From Pyricularia pennisetigena (taxonomy: Eukaryota > Ascomycota > Sordariomycetes > Magnaporthales > Pyriculariaceae), in NCBI RefSeq assembly GCF_004337985.1, contig NC_043742.1, positions 8,287,136-8,351,135 of the forward strand: a stretch of DNA of 64,000 nt, read 5' to 3'. Each line of letters begins with the position of its first letter. The stretch's first letter is position 1. A program made the translations under genes and the position numbers. This document shows, in pieces, positions 48,218 through 59,316 of this stretch. Below the pieces are notes generated by a model. That model saw only the letters and a list, made by a program, of their open reading frames with translations, was not told the origin of the DNA and did no database searches.

Positions 48218-51200
48218 ATGGCCGACGCCATAACCGCCGCCGCCTCCTCACCCACCGGACTGTCGTCACCGGCGTCCGAGAAGACGCAACAACCCTCCAC
48301 TGCCGAGCAGCAGGTCGATTTGACCGACGACTCGCCGCCCGAGAACAACAAGTTCGCCTTTACTCCGGCGCAGCTGCACAAGCTTTCCCTCGCGCGCTCG
48401 CTCGAAGTGCTCGATGCTTTCGGCGGGCTTCACGGCCTGGCCGCGGGCCTGCGGACCGATCTGCAGGCCGGTCTGAGCATCGACGAGGACCAGCTCGAAG
48501 GCACCGTCCCCTTTGAGGAGGCCGTCAGGGCCGGGAGGGAGAAGAGACCCCCGGCCATCAAGCCGCTCGAGACGGGTGCTGACCAACAAAAACATGGGGC
48601 CTTCAAGTTGGACCTGGCAGACCTGGGCGCCGCCGGTGCCCATCAGCAGAGGGGGTTTGTGGATCGGCGGCGCGTCTTTGGCGAGAACAAGCTGCCCAAG
48701 CGCAAGCAGAGATCCTTCCTGGAGCTTGCCTGGATCGCCTTCAACGACAAGCTCATCTTTCTGCTGACGGCCAGCGCCACCATCTCTCTCGCCCTGGGAA
48801 TATACGAGGCTGTCGAGGCGGAGGAGGGCGAGCCCAGGATACAGTGGCTCGACTCGGTCACTGTAATGGTTGCCATTGGTACGCCAGAACCACCCCTCCC
48901 GACGGTTGCCCGTTTGCTTGGATGATGATGCGCCGTTTTCTTTTTCCTTTTCTTTTCTTTTGTCAAAAGGATTCCTCATCAAGCTTTATTTATTGCTAAC
49001 CACTCGAAACCCCACCCCCCACCCCCCCCTCCTTCACAGCCGTTATCGTATTTGGCAGCGCAACAAACGACTGGAACAAGAATCGCAAGTTTGCCAAGCT
49101 CAACGAGCGCAAGGAGCAGCGCGACGTCAAGGTCATAAGATCCGGCAAGACGATGAACATCTCCATCTACGACCTCCTGGTGGGCGACATCATGCACATC
49201 GAGACGGGAGACGTGGTGGCCGTGGATGGTGTGCTCGTCAATGGCTCTGGTATCCAGGTGGACGAGTCGTCCCTCTCTGGCGAGTCGGAGCTGGTACACA
49301 AGACGGCCATCGGCCCCACGGACGGGGCGGGCAAGCAGCCCGAGAAGGAGAAGGCCAAGGCCGAGAAGCAGACCACCCACCGCGTCACCGCATCCGATCC
49401 CTTCATCCTCAGCGGCACCACCGTCAACGGAGGCGTGGGCAACTACCTCGTCATCTCGGTGGGCACCAACTCGACCTTTGGCAGGACGCTCATGAACCTG
49501 CGAACCGAGGTCGAGGAGACGCCGCTGCAGCAGAAGCTGGGCAAGCTGGCCAGGCAGCTGATCACGCTGGGAGCCATCGCCGGCCTCGTCTTCTTCCTCA
49601 TCATGTTCATCCGCTTCTGCGTCGGCATCCCCGGCTCCTCCAAGACCTCGGCCGCCCTGGCCATGGAGTTCTTCAAGACGCTCATCCTCGCCGTCACGGT
49701 CGTGGTGGTCACGGTGCCCGAGGGGCTGGCGCTGGCCGTCACGCTCGGCCTGGCCTTTGCGACGTCGCGCATGCTCAAGGACAAGAACCTGGTGCGCATG
49801 ATCCGCTCCTGCGAGGTCATGGGCAACGCCACCTGCATCTGCTCCGACAAGACCGGCACCCTGACGCAGAACGTCATGACCGTCGTGGCCGGCAACGTGG
49901 GGGTGACCGAGGCCTTCGGGGAGGAGGCGACCGCCATCGAGTCCGACAACAACAGCCCAGAGGCGTCGGGCCCTGACGTCGACAAAAAGGCCGCCGCCGC
50001 CGCCGCCCCGCCGCCGCCCGTGACCGCTTCATCTGCGCGCCAGTTCGTGGCCAGGCTGGCGCCCGAGGTCAAGGATCTCATCAGGGCCGGCATCGTCCAC
50101 AACACGACGGCGTTCGAGAGCGACGACGGCTTCGTCGGCATGAGCACCGAGACGGCGCTGCTCAAGTTTGCGCGTGAACATCTCGCCATGGGGCCGCTGA
50201 ACGAGGAGCGCACAAACGCCGACATTGTGGACATGTTCCCGTTTGACGCCTCCAACAAGTGGATGGCCGTCATGGTCAAGCTGCCCGGCGACGGCGGCGG
50301 CGGCGGCTATCGCTTGCTGGTCAAGGGCGCCGCCGAGGTGGTCTTGGACCGGTGCACACGCGTGCTGAGCAGCGACCCTAGGGCTGAGGCTGAGGAGGAA
50401 GAAAGGGATGCCGGCGGCCTGGCGGCGGCGGCGGCGACCGACGAGTTCAGCTCGGAGATGCACACAAAGCTCCGCCAGGTGGTGCAGTCCTACGCCGTCA
50501 AGATGCTGCGTCCGGTGGCGATGGCGTATCGAGACTTCCAGGACCCGGTGGAGGTGTTTGAAGACGTCAAGGATCCGACGTCGATCGACTTCAAGGCCAA
50601 GTTCGAGAGGCTCACGTTCCTGTCGCTCTTCGCCATCAAGGACCCGCTCCGACCCGAGGTCAACGACGCGGTGAGGAAGTGCCAGGAGGCCGGGGTGTTT
50701 GTGCGCATGGTCACGGGCGACAACTTCCTCACGGCCAAGGCCATCGCGACCGAGTGCGGCATCTACACGGCCGGAGGCATCGCCATGGACGGGCCGACCT
50801 TTCGCAAGCTCAGCGAGGCCCAGCTGGACCTGGTCATCCCGCGCCTGCAGGTGCTCGCGCGCTCGAGCCCCGAGGACAAGCTGCTGCTCGTGTCGCACCT
50901 CAAGGGCATGATGGAGACGGTGGCCGTCACGGGCGACGGCACCAACGACGCCCTGGCCCTCAAGGCCGCCGACGTCGGCTTCGCCATGGGCATCCAGGGC
51001 ACCGAGGTCGCCAAGGAGGCCGCGTCCATCATCCTGCTCGACGACAACTTTACCTCCATCGTCAAGGCCCTGTCGTGGGGTCGGACCGTCAACGACGCCG
51101 TGCGCAAGTTTCTGCAGTTTCAGTTCACCATCAACATAACCGCCGGCACGCTGACTGTTGTTTCTGAGCTGTCGGGCGACAACATTTTCAAGGTTGTGCA

Positions 51201-52438
51201 GCTGTTGTGGATGAATCTGATCATGGTGAGTTTTCTTTTTTTTTTTTTTTTTTTTTTTGNNNNNNNNNNNNNNNNNNNNNNNNNNNNNNNNNNNNNNNNN
51301 NNNNNNNNNNNNNNNNNNNNNNNNNNNNNNNNNNNNNNNNNNNNNNTCTCAGAATATTAACAAAAACTCGCAGGACATCTTCGCCTCCCTCGGACTGGCG
51401 ACCGACTACCCTTCCCCCGACTTCTTGAAGCGCAAACCACAGCCGCGCAAGACGTCGCTCGTCAGCCTGACCATGTGGAAGATGATTGTGGGCCAGGCCC
51501 TGTACCAGCTGATCGTCATCTTCACGCTCCACTACGGCAAGGACGCGCTGTGGAACCCGCAGACCGAGACGGAGAGGGACCAGCTGCAGACGCTCGTCTT
51601 CAACATATACGTGTGGATGCAGTTCTTCAACCAGCACAACTGCCGCCGCGTCGACAACAAGCTCAACATCTGGTACCAGGGCGTGCTGAGGAACCCGTGG
51701 TTCATCGGGGTCCAGTGCCTCACGTTTGCCGGTCAGATGGTCATCATCTGGAAGGGCGGGCAGGCCTTCCAGACCACTCCCCTCAACGGGCCGCAGTGGG
51801 GGTGGTCCATGCTCTTCGGCATCCTCACCATCCCGCTCGGCGTGCTCATCCGCCTCACCCCGGACCGGTACGCCGGCAACGTGTTCCACTTCTTCGGCCA
51901 GGGGCTCCGGTTCCTCTGGCGAGGCGTGCTGGTGTTCGTGCCGTCGAGGTGGAGCAAGCGGAAGCGCAACCACCTGGAGCGGCGCCGCAGCCGACGCAGC
52001 GCCAACGAGGACGGCGACGACCAGACGTCCGACGGCGCCATGAACAACTGGGTCCTGCAGGCGGGCGACGTGCTGCGCCGGCCCATCAACTACGACTGGG
52101 CCACCATGGGCCGCCCGCACGAGGCCGCCCTGGCCAGCCGCATCCAGACCATGCCCGCCGCCCAGCGCGAGGCCCTCGCCCGCGCCGCCCAGGCCCACGC
52201 CGCTGCCCTGTCGGGCGCCAACAGGGCCGAGCACGAGGTCGACCTGCCCGCCATGATCGACGCCGCCAGGAACGGGTCCGCGTCCAGTGCCATGGAGATC
52301 CATCCCGACACGAGGCCCGACGACCCCATCCTGCCCGAGGGTACCATTGATGTGCAGAGGTGGAAGAAGGTGCCGCCTAGCCAGGACCCGGAGGTTATCA
52401 AGTACCTCGAGAGTCAGCAACATCAGAAGGATGAATGA
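48218..52438 (+). CDS. P-type Ca2+-transporting ATPase (PMCA/PMC1-NCA type)
   Basis: Three exons, 48218-48878, 49040-51225 and 51374-52438, join in frame to 1303 aa; the last junction reads NLIM-DIFASLGLATD, the family sequence. Domains in order: cytosolic N-terminus (about 1-170), first helices, actuator domain with SGES, M4 PEGLALAVTLG, phosphorylation site CSDKTGTLT (Asp490), nucleotide-binding domain with an Ala/Pro-rich insert, hinge GDGTNDALALKAADVGFAMG, M5-M10, and a basic hydrophilic C-terminal tail of about 180 aa. P2B pumps remove cytosolic Ca2+ to the vacuole or outside; fungal PMC1/NCA-3 members act at the vacuole. Intron 2 contains the 87-N gap and a poly-T tract, but both splice sites are present, so coding sequence is complete. 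Confidence 0.94.
51260..51346. other. Assembly gap inside an intron (87 N)
   Basis: N run directly after a poly-T tract, wholly inside intron 2 of the Ca2+-ATPase (51226-51373), so it does not affect the protein. Confidence 0.97.
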
Positions 52439-52816
52439 TTTTTTTTTTTTTTTTTTTGTTTCGCATGTATTCTTTTTTTTTTCTTTTTTTTGTCGGTCCG
52501 TTCCTTTTTATACGGGTTACCACTGTTTCTCGAGACGAAACCAAAACACGCACATAGCGATGACATGACTTACAAACAAAAAAAGCGACTGCAGATAGGA
52601 GGGTGAGCGATCCCCCTTTTATGATTTGCTTGACTAATTTTAAGTTTAGTAAATAATATCAGGCTTCATTCGGTCTCATGCGCTAAAAAAAGCAAAAGAA
52701 CATGAATATTTATATTTCTTGTGACTGCATCAAAGTGAAGAGAAGAATAAAAAATCAAGCCAAAAAGCAAAAATACACAACACCTACCCCCTAAGTCATA
52801 GCCTTGTTTTTTTGTT
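52439..52816. other. Convergent 3' spacer
   Basis: T-rich (52439-52457 and near 52472-52490) 3' region between the Ca2+-ATPase and the secreted protein on the other strand. Confidence 0.6.
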
Positions 52817-53812
52817 TTAGCTAGTCATAAAAGGCTTTTTCAGTGACCGAGAAAATGTGTTCCACTCGGCCTGATCGACAAGCTCCATATCGCTACCGAT
52901 AATAACGTCTCCATGCTTGATGTCGAAGGCCTGTGCTTGCTGCCCGAAGCTCATGATGTACTGCTGGGGTTGCACGGCGTACAGCTTGTAGGTTTCATAC
53001 CTGTCCACGTCCGAGGGGGGAGTGGTCCTGACGACGAAAAGCTTCACTCTGTCCACTTGGGCGCGACCGAGCTGGAACTCCTTGTCGTCGAAAAAGTTCT
53101 TCATGTCGCTCACGGGCAGACCGCCGTGGCGCCGCAGCGTTTTGTCGTCGTACTCGTGGACCTGGGCCACCGTCTCGGCGTCGGAGAACTCGCTCACGTA
53201 CACGACGGCCGTCTTACCCACCTGCGCCGCACCGCCTCCCGGCCCGAAGAGGTGGAGATATCGCTTCCTGTAGAGCGCCGGGTTGATGGGCCTCGATGCC
53301 ATGAGCTCCGGGTTGATGGCCGCCGACGTGCTCGGTCCCATGGTCGACGGAGAGCCCGGCTGCTGGGTTGATGGGCGAGCTCCCGCCAGCGCACCTGGCG
53401 TCGTCCCCGTCGCTGTCGTCTTGGTCGTAGTACCCATCTGTGACTGAGGCGAGAGGCCCGTCTGCGACTGAGATGAGAGCCCCGTCTGTTTTGTGGACGC
53501 CGCCAAGGCTGGAGGCGACACCTGGCCCGGCGCCTTGGGTCCCGCTTGCGAAGGCGGCAGCGCAGCGTTCGGGCCGGGCTGCTGTGGAGACTGCACCGTC
53601 TGCTTTGTTACGCCGCCGACGCCCCCGCCGACGCCCCCGCCAAGGTTGTTAGCACCCGTCGCCATCCTTGGCGCGGACACGCCGTATGCTCCGGGCTGGT
53701 CGAATCCGGAATCCATGGCCTGTCGTGGGACCGGAGTTGCGAGTGCGGAGTTGATGAGGGTATGTGATAGGGAGAAGAGGATGACTGTGCTGGGGAGGCT
53801 GAAGATGTGCAT
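52817..53812 (-). CDS. Predicted secreted protein, Pro/Gln/Thr-rich middle, unknown function
   Basis: Single exon, 331 aa. A hydrophobic N-terminus (about 1-25, ending ALATP) fits a signal peptide with a possible dibasic-like VPRQ processing site. Residues 35-175 are low complexity (Gly, Pro, Gln, Ser, Thr) with a duplicated TGLS-QSQ unit. The C-terminal 150 residues are a compact globular-looking domain (RKRYLHLFG, then VVYVSEFSDAETV, VDRVKLFVVRTT and YIMSFGQQAQAFDIKHGD) that I do not recognise. No Cys pattern. It may be a cell-wall-associated or secreted protein of restricted distribution. Confidence 0.75.
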   Translation of the reverse strand: MHIFSLPSTVILFSLSHTLINSALATPVPRQAMDSGFDQPGAYGVSAPRMATGANNLGGGVGGGVGGVTKQTVQSPQQPGPNAALPPSQAGPKAPGQVSPPALAASTKQTGLSSQSQTGLSPQSQMGTTTKTTATGTTPGALAGARPSTQQPGSPSTMGPSTSAAINPELMASRPINPALYRKRYLHLFGPGGGAAQVGKTAVVYVSEFSDAETVAQVHEYDDKTLRRHGGLPVSDMKNFFDDKEFQLGRAQVDRVKLFVVRTTPPSDVDRYETYKLYAVQPQQYIMSFGQQAQAFDIKHGDVIIGSDMELVDQAEWNTFSRSLKKPFMTS

Positions 53813-54544
53813 TGTTAGTGATTGGCTGTCAGCTTTTTTCTCTGGTCAAAAAATAGATATACTGTGTTCTTTTGCTTCCTAATAGTGGTTGTTAGTTGCT
53901 TTGGTGTACTGCTAAGGTTTCAAGGGAGTACTACTGTAGTTTGATGCTTATGGCGGAGACTGAAAAAAACTGGGTGGAGTTGAGTGCAGATCCGGATGGA
54001 GACGTCAACAGGCAGCGCGATTGAGTTGATTATAAGCTGGGACAGAGTTGACAAGCGTCGGTGGGATTGTGCCCTCCTTCAAGCAGAGCCAGACTCATTT
54101 TGGTAGGCGATACGGTCAGCACCAAGACGGAAGAGTAAGGAAACCTTGGCCAGTGTCAAAAAGAACAAACGTCTTAGGCAACACTGCCTCAAGTGCTCAG
54201 GAAGAATAACTCAAAAAGAAACACTGTACTTGGCAGAATTCCGTACCTGGCTGCTGACCGAAACCACCCAACGGCCAGAAACGCAGGCCGCTGCAGACCC
54301 TCGTAGAGTACACTGTGGGTAAGCGCTGGGCGGTCTCCAATTGGAACCAGCGCTTACTGCGAGGAGAGGCGCAGTAAAGCTCGCCTAGGCCATTTAGACT
54401 GTCCGCGCCCCCGCTTCACAGAGAGAAAAATTGCCGAGACCCGAACCACAAGACATTGTAATAAAACATGGCAGTTTTTGTATTACATGGTCATAAGTTA
54501 TTAATGTTACATGACATCGTAAGCCGGCGAAACGAGCGGGCATT

Positions 54545-54582
<38 letters not shown>

Positions 54583-54614
54583 CCCCCCCCCCCAAATCCC
54601 TCATCCCACAAAAT
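53813..54614. other. Intergenic with T37-C11 homopolymer pair
   Basis: No gene seen. At 54546-54593 a 37-nt T run is followed at once by 11 C, about 20 bp beyond the stop of the minus-strand secreted protein. Confidence 0.65.
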
Positions 54615-55064
54615 TCAACCCAGAGTCTGGGGAGCGTAGCTCTGGTCCGGGCTGACGGCCTTGCCGTTGACGAGCTGCTCGTCGGTGTAGGCGGGCCAGA
54701 CGATGAGCCTCTTCTCCGAGTCGACGACGGAGAGGGTGGTGAAGCCGACCTCGAACTGGCCGCTCCAGCCCGAGCTGACCTTGTACTTGCCGCAGTCGAC
54801 GTTGGCGACGGACGCGCGCGAGGCCTTGGACTCGGCCGTCACGCTGTAGCTGCAGGGCGTGGCGGTGGAGTTGCCGCCGGCGTTGGTGTCGATGCCGAAC
54901 TGCACCTTGCACTCAGTGTCGGCGTCGTTGCAGGTGCGGGTGAAGTCGGTCATGGTCCACTGCGGCACGTCGGCGACCATGGACTTGGCCTGGCCCGCCG
55001 GCGTGGGGACCGCGCCGGTGAGGGTGGCAGCCAGGGCGAGGATGGTGGTGGTTGTGAAGTGCAT
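54615..55064 (-). CDS. Small secreted protein (elicitor-like, 149 aa)
   Basis: Single exon. Signal peptide MHFTTTTILALAATLTGAV (cleavage near 18-20), then a mature domain with four Cys. It has a pattern of W-T-x-T-D-F-T-R-T-C, CSYSVTAESKASRASV, DCGKYKVSSGWSGQFEVGFTTLSVVD and WPAYTDEQL. This pattern recurs in secreted proteins of plant-associated Sordariomycetes and recalls the hypersensitive-response-inducing MoHrip-type proteins, but I give that link low weight without a search. A TATA box lies 174 bp upstream of the ATG. It is orientated in tandem with the secreted protein at 52817-53812. No intron. Confidence 0.82.
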   Translation of the reverse strand: MHFTTTTILALAATLTGAVPTPAGQAKSMVADVPQWTMTDFTRTCNDADTECKVQFGIDTNAGGNSTATPCSYSVTAESKASRASVANVDCGKYKVSSGWSGQFEVGFTTLSVVDSEKRLIVWPAYTDEQLVNGKAVSPDQSYAPQTLG

Positions 55065-55237
55065 TTTTGGGTGTTTGTTGGATGATGGAATTATCTAGCG
55101 ATTGTGATGCTTTTTTTTTTTTTTGAGGTTTGTGATACAAGTATTAGATTACTTTTTGTAGCTATGTTTGTCATCAATTGAGGATATGTTTTCGAAAGCA
55201 TCAAAGTCCCGACGTCTGCTGGACAGAAAGCCAACCT

Positions 55238-55244
55238 CTTTATA
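55238..55244 (-). promoter_or_regulatory. TATA box of the 149-aa secreted protein
   Basis: TATAAAG on the minus strand, 174 bp upstream of the ATG. Confidence 0.55.
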
Positions 55245-55809
55245 CGTGTTCCTTTTACATACAAGACCACCATATAGGGAATGATATTCCGACTAACAAT
55301 GGGTACAAAATGATCTCATAGCACACCGCAGCAAGCAAGCGTTGCTACCTGACATCAACAGTTCCGTTGCGGTCCCCATGGTGCCGATCGGTACGTCCGG
55401 CACAAACATTACGAGAATTTAGTCTGCGGTACAACCCAAGTAAAAAAAAAAAAAAAGGGGTCCACGGAATTCTCAACCGAAAATTCCTGATTTGGGCGGG
55501 CCCAATGGGGCATTAGCCGTCGATTAACTGGACCCCCTCGTATTCCAAAAAGGTCTAGCAGTAGATTGCCATTTGATCAAGTAAAATTGAGTCAAGGGGT
55601 ACCCACGTCGTTGCCTTGTCTATTTCTCTGCAACTGGGCAGCAATTGGCAGCTCGTTGTCGATCTCGCAATTTCTCGTGGTTGGATATCTATTTTTCTAT
55701 TTTCAGAAACTTGGAATGCAGGTGGGTATCCAGCCATTCGCTAGCTTGCCCCCGCGGCTGTACTGTCTTTTGACTGTGCAGTAATTAATTACTATGAGTA
55801 CATTTCCGC

Positions 55810-56100
55810 TCATCGAGTGGCACACAAAATGTAAAAAAGATATAGCCAACCAAGCCTATAAAACCAAGCTGCCTTGGTAGAAATGGGTAGCGGCATGGAG
55901 CAAATTACGGGTAATGTAGTCGGTGGCAAACGTTTTGTGTCCTGCATCGGTAGTCGGGGGGAGCCTACTGCACGGCTTGCATTCGGGTCCTGCCAAGGTT
56001 CGTTGGCTGATTTGATGATCTTGTCAAGCTTTTTTGCGGCGTCTGCAATTCCGACAGAGAGTGAGGAGAGAAAAATCAGAAGCAAAAGTAACAACTGCAT
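55810..56100 (-). CDS. Doubtful small secreted peptide
   Basis: 96 codons. The first 21 residues (MQLLLLLLIFLSSLSVGIADA) are an almost ideal signal peptide, followed by a basic AKKLDKIIKSANEPWQ segment and then a Pro-rich part; only two Cys in the remainder and no recognised domain. The end is hydrophobic. No homologue is known to me, and the frame could be chance, so confidence is low. Confidence 0.28.
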   Translation of the reverse strand: MQLLLLLLIFLSSLSVGIADAAKKLDKIIKSANEPWQDPNASRAVGSPRLPMQDTKRLPPTTLPVICSMPLPISTKAAWFYRLGWLYLFYILCATR

Positions 56101-56295
56101 CGGGAATCATCTCGCTTAGAAACGGTCAACAAGGGTTTTTATGATCCGATCAGTGGCGACCAAAAAGAAGAAAAAAAAAAAACAGCCCTGTTATTTTTGC
56201 CACAGAAATCGTTTTGTGGCCGGGTGTTTTTCTTAAGTGTAATTCTTAAAAATCCCATTTGACTTTGCTATCGCGCAATCAAAAGAAAAAAGACA

Positions 56296-57039
56296 TCACC
56301 ACTCCCTCTTGTTGCCATTGTACTCAAAAAACGCCCCATTGTCCTCCTTCTTCAGCGCAGCGACCGTCTTGAGGATCCCCTTGACGCTCTCGTCGGGCGT
56401 CAGCTGCGCGCCGTCGCCGCCCATGCGCGTCTGCACCCAGCCGGGGTCCAGTGCGACGACCACGGCGTCGGCCAACCCCCCGACGGTGCGCAGGTTGCCG
56501 GCCTGGTGGACGGTCAGCATGTTGAGGGCGGCCTTGGACACGCTGTAGCTGAACATGTGGCGCTGCTCGTCGCCGCCGGACCGCGTCGCCGACATGGACC
56601 CCAGGCCCGACGAGATGTTGACCACGCGCGCCGAGGGCGACAGCGCAGACGCGGCGTGCAGCCGCTGCACCACCAGCGCGGGTCCCACCGTGTTGATGCG
56701 GAACGTCTCGGTCATGTCGGCCGGGTCGAAGGAGAGGCTGTTCTCGGTCGCCGAGAGCTGCACCCCCGAGTTGTTGATCAGCACGTCGATCTTGGCCCCC
56801 GCCCCGAGCGTCTTGGTGACGGACGAGGCAAAGTTGGTGATGGACTCCGCGTTGCCAATGTCGCACTCGAGGATGTGCAACTTGGCATTCGACGAGGTCT
56901 TGATGCCTTGGAGCCCCGAGAGGTCGTTGGATAACGTCCGGGTGAGGGCCAGGACGGTCGTGTCGGGCTGCGCGGAGATCTGACGGACCAGCTCGAGGCC
57001 GATGCCGCGGTTGGATCCGGTGACGCAATAGACGGGCAT
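56296..57039 (-). CDS. Short-chain dehydrogenase/reductase
   Basis: Single exon, 247 aa, the usual length of a classical SDR. Cofactor motif TGSNRGIG (7-14), NNSG (89-92), catalytic Ser about 143/144, and the Y165-S-V-S-K169 active site. The later DPGWVQTRMGG matches the small-SDR subgroup acting on carbonyl or sniffer-type substrates. An Asp (ECD60) fits the NAD(P) adenine pocket region. Substrate unknown. A TA microsatellite (about 57147-57165) lies 110 bp upstream of the ATG. Confidence 0.92.
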   Translation of the reverse strand: MPVYCVTGSNRGIGLELVRQISAQPDTTVLALTRTLSNDLSGLQGIKTSSNAKLHILECDIGNAESITNFASSVTKTLGAGAKIDVLINNSGVQLSATENSLSFDPADMTETFRINTVGPALVVQRLHAASALSPSARVVNISSGLGSMSATRSGGDEQRHMFSYSVSKAALNMLTVHQAGNLRTVGGLADAVVVALDPGWVQTRMGGDGAQLTPDESVKGILKTVAALKKEDNGAFFEYNGNKREW

Positions 57040-57563
57040 TTTATGCTGTGTTGAGTGGCAATGGGTTGCGTTTGGCTTGAGCTATTTCACAGGTGATTCT
57101 GTCGTAGAGTACGGTACATCTGAAGAAAAGGCCTTCAGTCAAAAGTTATATATATATATATATATGGTCGTACGGAGTTAGGAGCTTGCAAGCCCCGCGA
57201 GCTTCTTTTCCCCGACCGCGGGGGATCATGCACGCGGGGTTCTTGCCGGACTTTTGAGTTTAATCCGACGAACCGGTTTCCAAGTGGCGAACGAAAGGAC
57301 GAATCCACAGATGTAAGCCTTTATTAATATCTCATTGGCTGGATGTGGAAACATGAGACGAGAGTCAGGCCGCGAGTCTTGTTCCGAGGACAGTAATAAT
57401 AAACAGTTCAAGTTGACTGTTTGTTTTTTTGTTTCTTTGTTACAGGCGGTACTAAAACACAAAAAAAATAGCTAAAAATTCACCCAGACTGTTACTGAGC
57501 CAAGATCATGACAAAATTTCCAACCTTCTCTTCCACCTCTTTTTTTTTCTTTTTTTCTTTTCT
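57040..57563. other. Spacer between SDR and GPI-anchored protein
   Basis: Promoter of the SDR (TA microsatellite) and 3' end of the GPI protein. No gene. Confidence 0.6.
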
Positions 57564-58121
57564 TTACAGCAGCAAGAAGCTGCCCGCCAGGACAGCACCT
57601 ACCGCCACAACCATAGAGGTGGTGGACTTGGCTCCAGCGCCGGCAGCCGGGACAGAGGATGATGCAGCACCAGCGGCCGAAGCCGTGGCGCCGGTCGTGG
57701 CAAAAGTAGTGGGGGCACTGGACGTAGTTGACGCCGAGTTGGTCGGGCCGGCGGAGCTGGTCTTGGGACGCTCGAGGTCCTTGGGAGGGGCACAGGTGGT
57801 CATGCTGCCATACAGAGCGCTGTAGGTGGATTCCATGTAATCGGCGCAGGCGTTGATGCCGATCATCAAGGATGCGTTCGACTCGGTCATCAGCCACTTC
57901 TCGAGCTGAGTCTGGTACTGCTCGATTTCAGACTCGTAGCTAATGGCGGCGGTCATTGTGCAGGCGTCCGTCTTGGCGGCCTCCATAAGCGATGAGATGC
58001 CTGTCGGCATCGGCGGCAACTGGGCCTCGATCGAAGACACGATGGACTGACAGTCTTGGACCTGGCGAACCTGGACGTGGGCGACCGAGGTCACGATTGT
58101 CCAGACGGTGGGGATCTGCAT
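57564..58121 (-). CDS. Predicted GPI-anchored cell-surface protein
   Basis: 185 aa if started at the ATG at 58121, which gives a short hydrophobic N-terminus (MQIPTVWTIVTSVAHV) as signal peptide; an upstream in-frame ATG at 58199 would add 26 charged residues and bury it, so I prefer the shorter form. The central part is alpha-helical with four spaced Cys and resembles fungal HsbA-like or surface-binding secreted proteins (QDCQSIVSSIEAQLP, DACTMTAAISYESEIEQYQTQL). A Ser/Thr/Ala-rich stretch follows. The hydrophobic tail MVVAVGAVLAGSFLLL after small residues fits a GPI-anchor signal. Function unknown. Confidence 0.75.
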   Translation of the reverse strand: MQIPTVWTIVTSVAHVQVRQVQDCQSIVSSIEAQLPPMPTGISSLMEAAKTDACTMTAAISYESEIEQYQTQLEKWLMTESNASLMIGINACADYMESTYSALYGSMTTCAPPKDLERPKTSSAGPTNSASTTSSAPTTFATTGATASAAGAASSSVPAAGAGAKSTTSMVVAVGAVLAGSFLLL

Positions 58122-59220
58122 GGTGACTTTGCGGCTTCTTTCTTGTTTGGGACTCTTGTGGGGTTGACAGTGGGACAAGATGGATAGATGTCTTTGCAAG
58201 ATGTTTGTTGTTGCGCCTTGATGAGTAGTTGCCTAAGCGAGCGAGTGTAGCTTATGGCACTAAATCCGTTGGTAAAGAACGACTATGGTGGGATGGGGTG
58301 AAGGAGAAAAGAAGAGAAAAAAAAAAAGACGAAAAAGAGGGAGGGAAAAAAAAAAAGGAAACATGATATTAAAGAAGCTTCTCAGCCGCTTTGCTTAAAC
58401 GAACCACCCACTCACGGCATTTTGCTTCTTTTGCTCTCCCATAAAGCAAACTAGCGCTAGACCAGGTTCGTGATACGGGGTGCTTCTCTACGTGGCTGCC
58501 TGGAAAAGCGGCTCCATGCCTTTTGTCATTGGTTGCCAAGATTTCTCAGGACCAGCATATCCGAAATTGAAATGCGTTTCGATAACACGAGAGCGGTGGC
58601 ATGTGAATGTGTCAAAAAGGGCCAGTACCGAAACGGTAATTCACCGTCTGGGACAGGATCGGGATCCTTGCGATAGTCGTGCAATTTTGTTGGAAGCCCT
58701 GATCCAGTCAGGCAAGGGAGGAATTGGGCAGGTTTGCAAAATTGACAAAATATCTAAAATATCTGTTTGTATACAATCAACAATTTTTCTACAGATGGAT
58801 GTTTTGTCAATTGCGCCAGTCAAATCTATTTATACAGAGAGAGAGCACATACGTTTTGCGACTGTTGCTTTTGGACCGGCCATTCGCGCAAACCCGATCC
58901 GTGGTAAGGCGCGAGAGCGATTTACGGCTGGCGAATCTAATCTCATCTACAATTTAATTACCCGGTCATAAGGGCGCGCGGGGATAAGAATAAAGTAAAA
59001 TTTTAGGGATAACTTAAAATGACTGTTCGGTAAAGGCAAAGGACACGCCACACATAGCCACGCAAGGCAGATTAAAGGCAAACAGAAAAAAAAAATGAAA
59101 ATGATAAATAAAAAGCAAGGAAATGAATGAATAATCGAGGCAATGCAAAAAGTAAAGCCTAGCTAATTATCCTCCAAGTGAGAGCAGACAAAAAGTCAAT
59201 CAACAAAATATTATATCCTC
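58122..59220. other. Intergenic, no supported gene
   Basis: The 163-codon plus-strand frame at 58480-58971 has no conserved feature. The 59080-59200 stretch is A-rich. Confidence 0.55.
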
Positions 59221-59316
59221 CTCCCTCGGGTGGGCTCGAACCACCAGCCTCTAGATGAACTGCTGTGGATGTTTTTCCTAACAGTCTAACGCGCTAGCCA
59301 ATTGCGCCACGAGGGA
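59221..59316 (-). tRNA. tRNA-Asn (GTT) with intron
   Basis: Minus strand: acceptor TCCCTCG/CGAGGGA with discriminator G, D arm GGCGCAATTGGCTAGCGC, anticodon stem TTAGA/TCTAG with loop CTGTTA-A (anticodon GTT), and T arm GGTGG-TTCGAGC-CCACC. An intron of about 22 nt beginning GGAAAAAC follows position 37. Confidence 0.92.

Larger units (their letters stand above)
55065..56295. other. Intergenic; includes one uncertain small ORF
   Basis: Promoter of the 149-aa secreted protein at left. The candidate ORF at 55810-56100 is listed separately. The rest is unremarkable. Confidence 0.5.

Noticed and set aside
58480..58971. 163-codon plus-strand frame
   Set aside because: No domain, no clear start context, and a competing frame over the same bases; left as intergenic.
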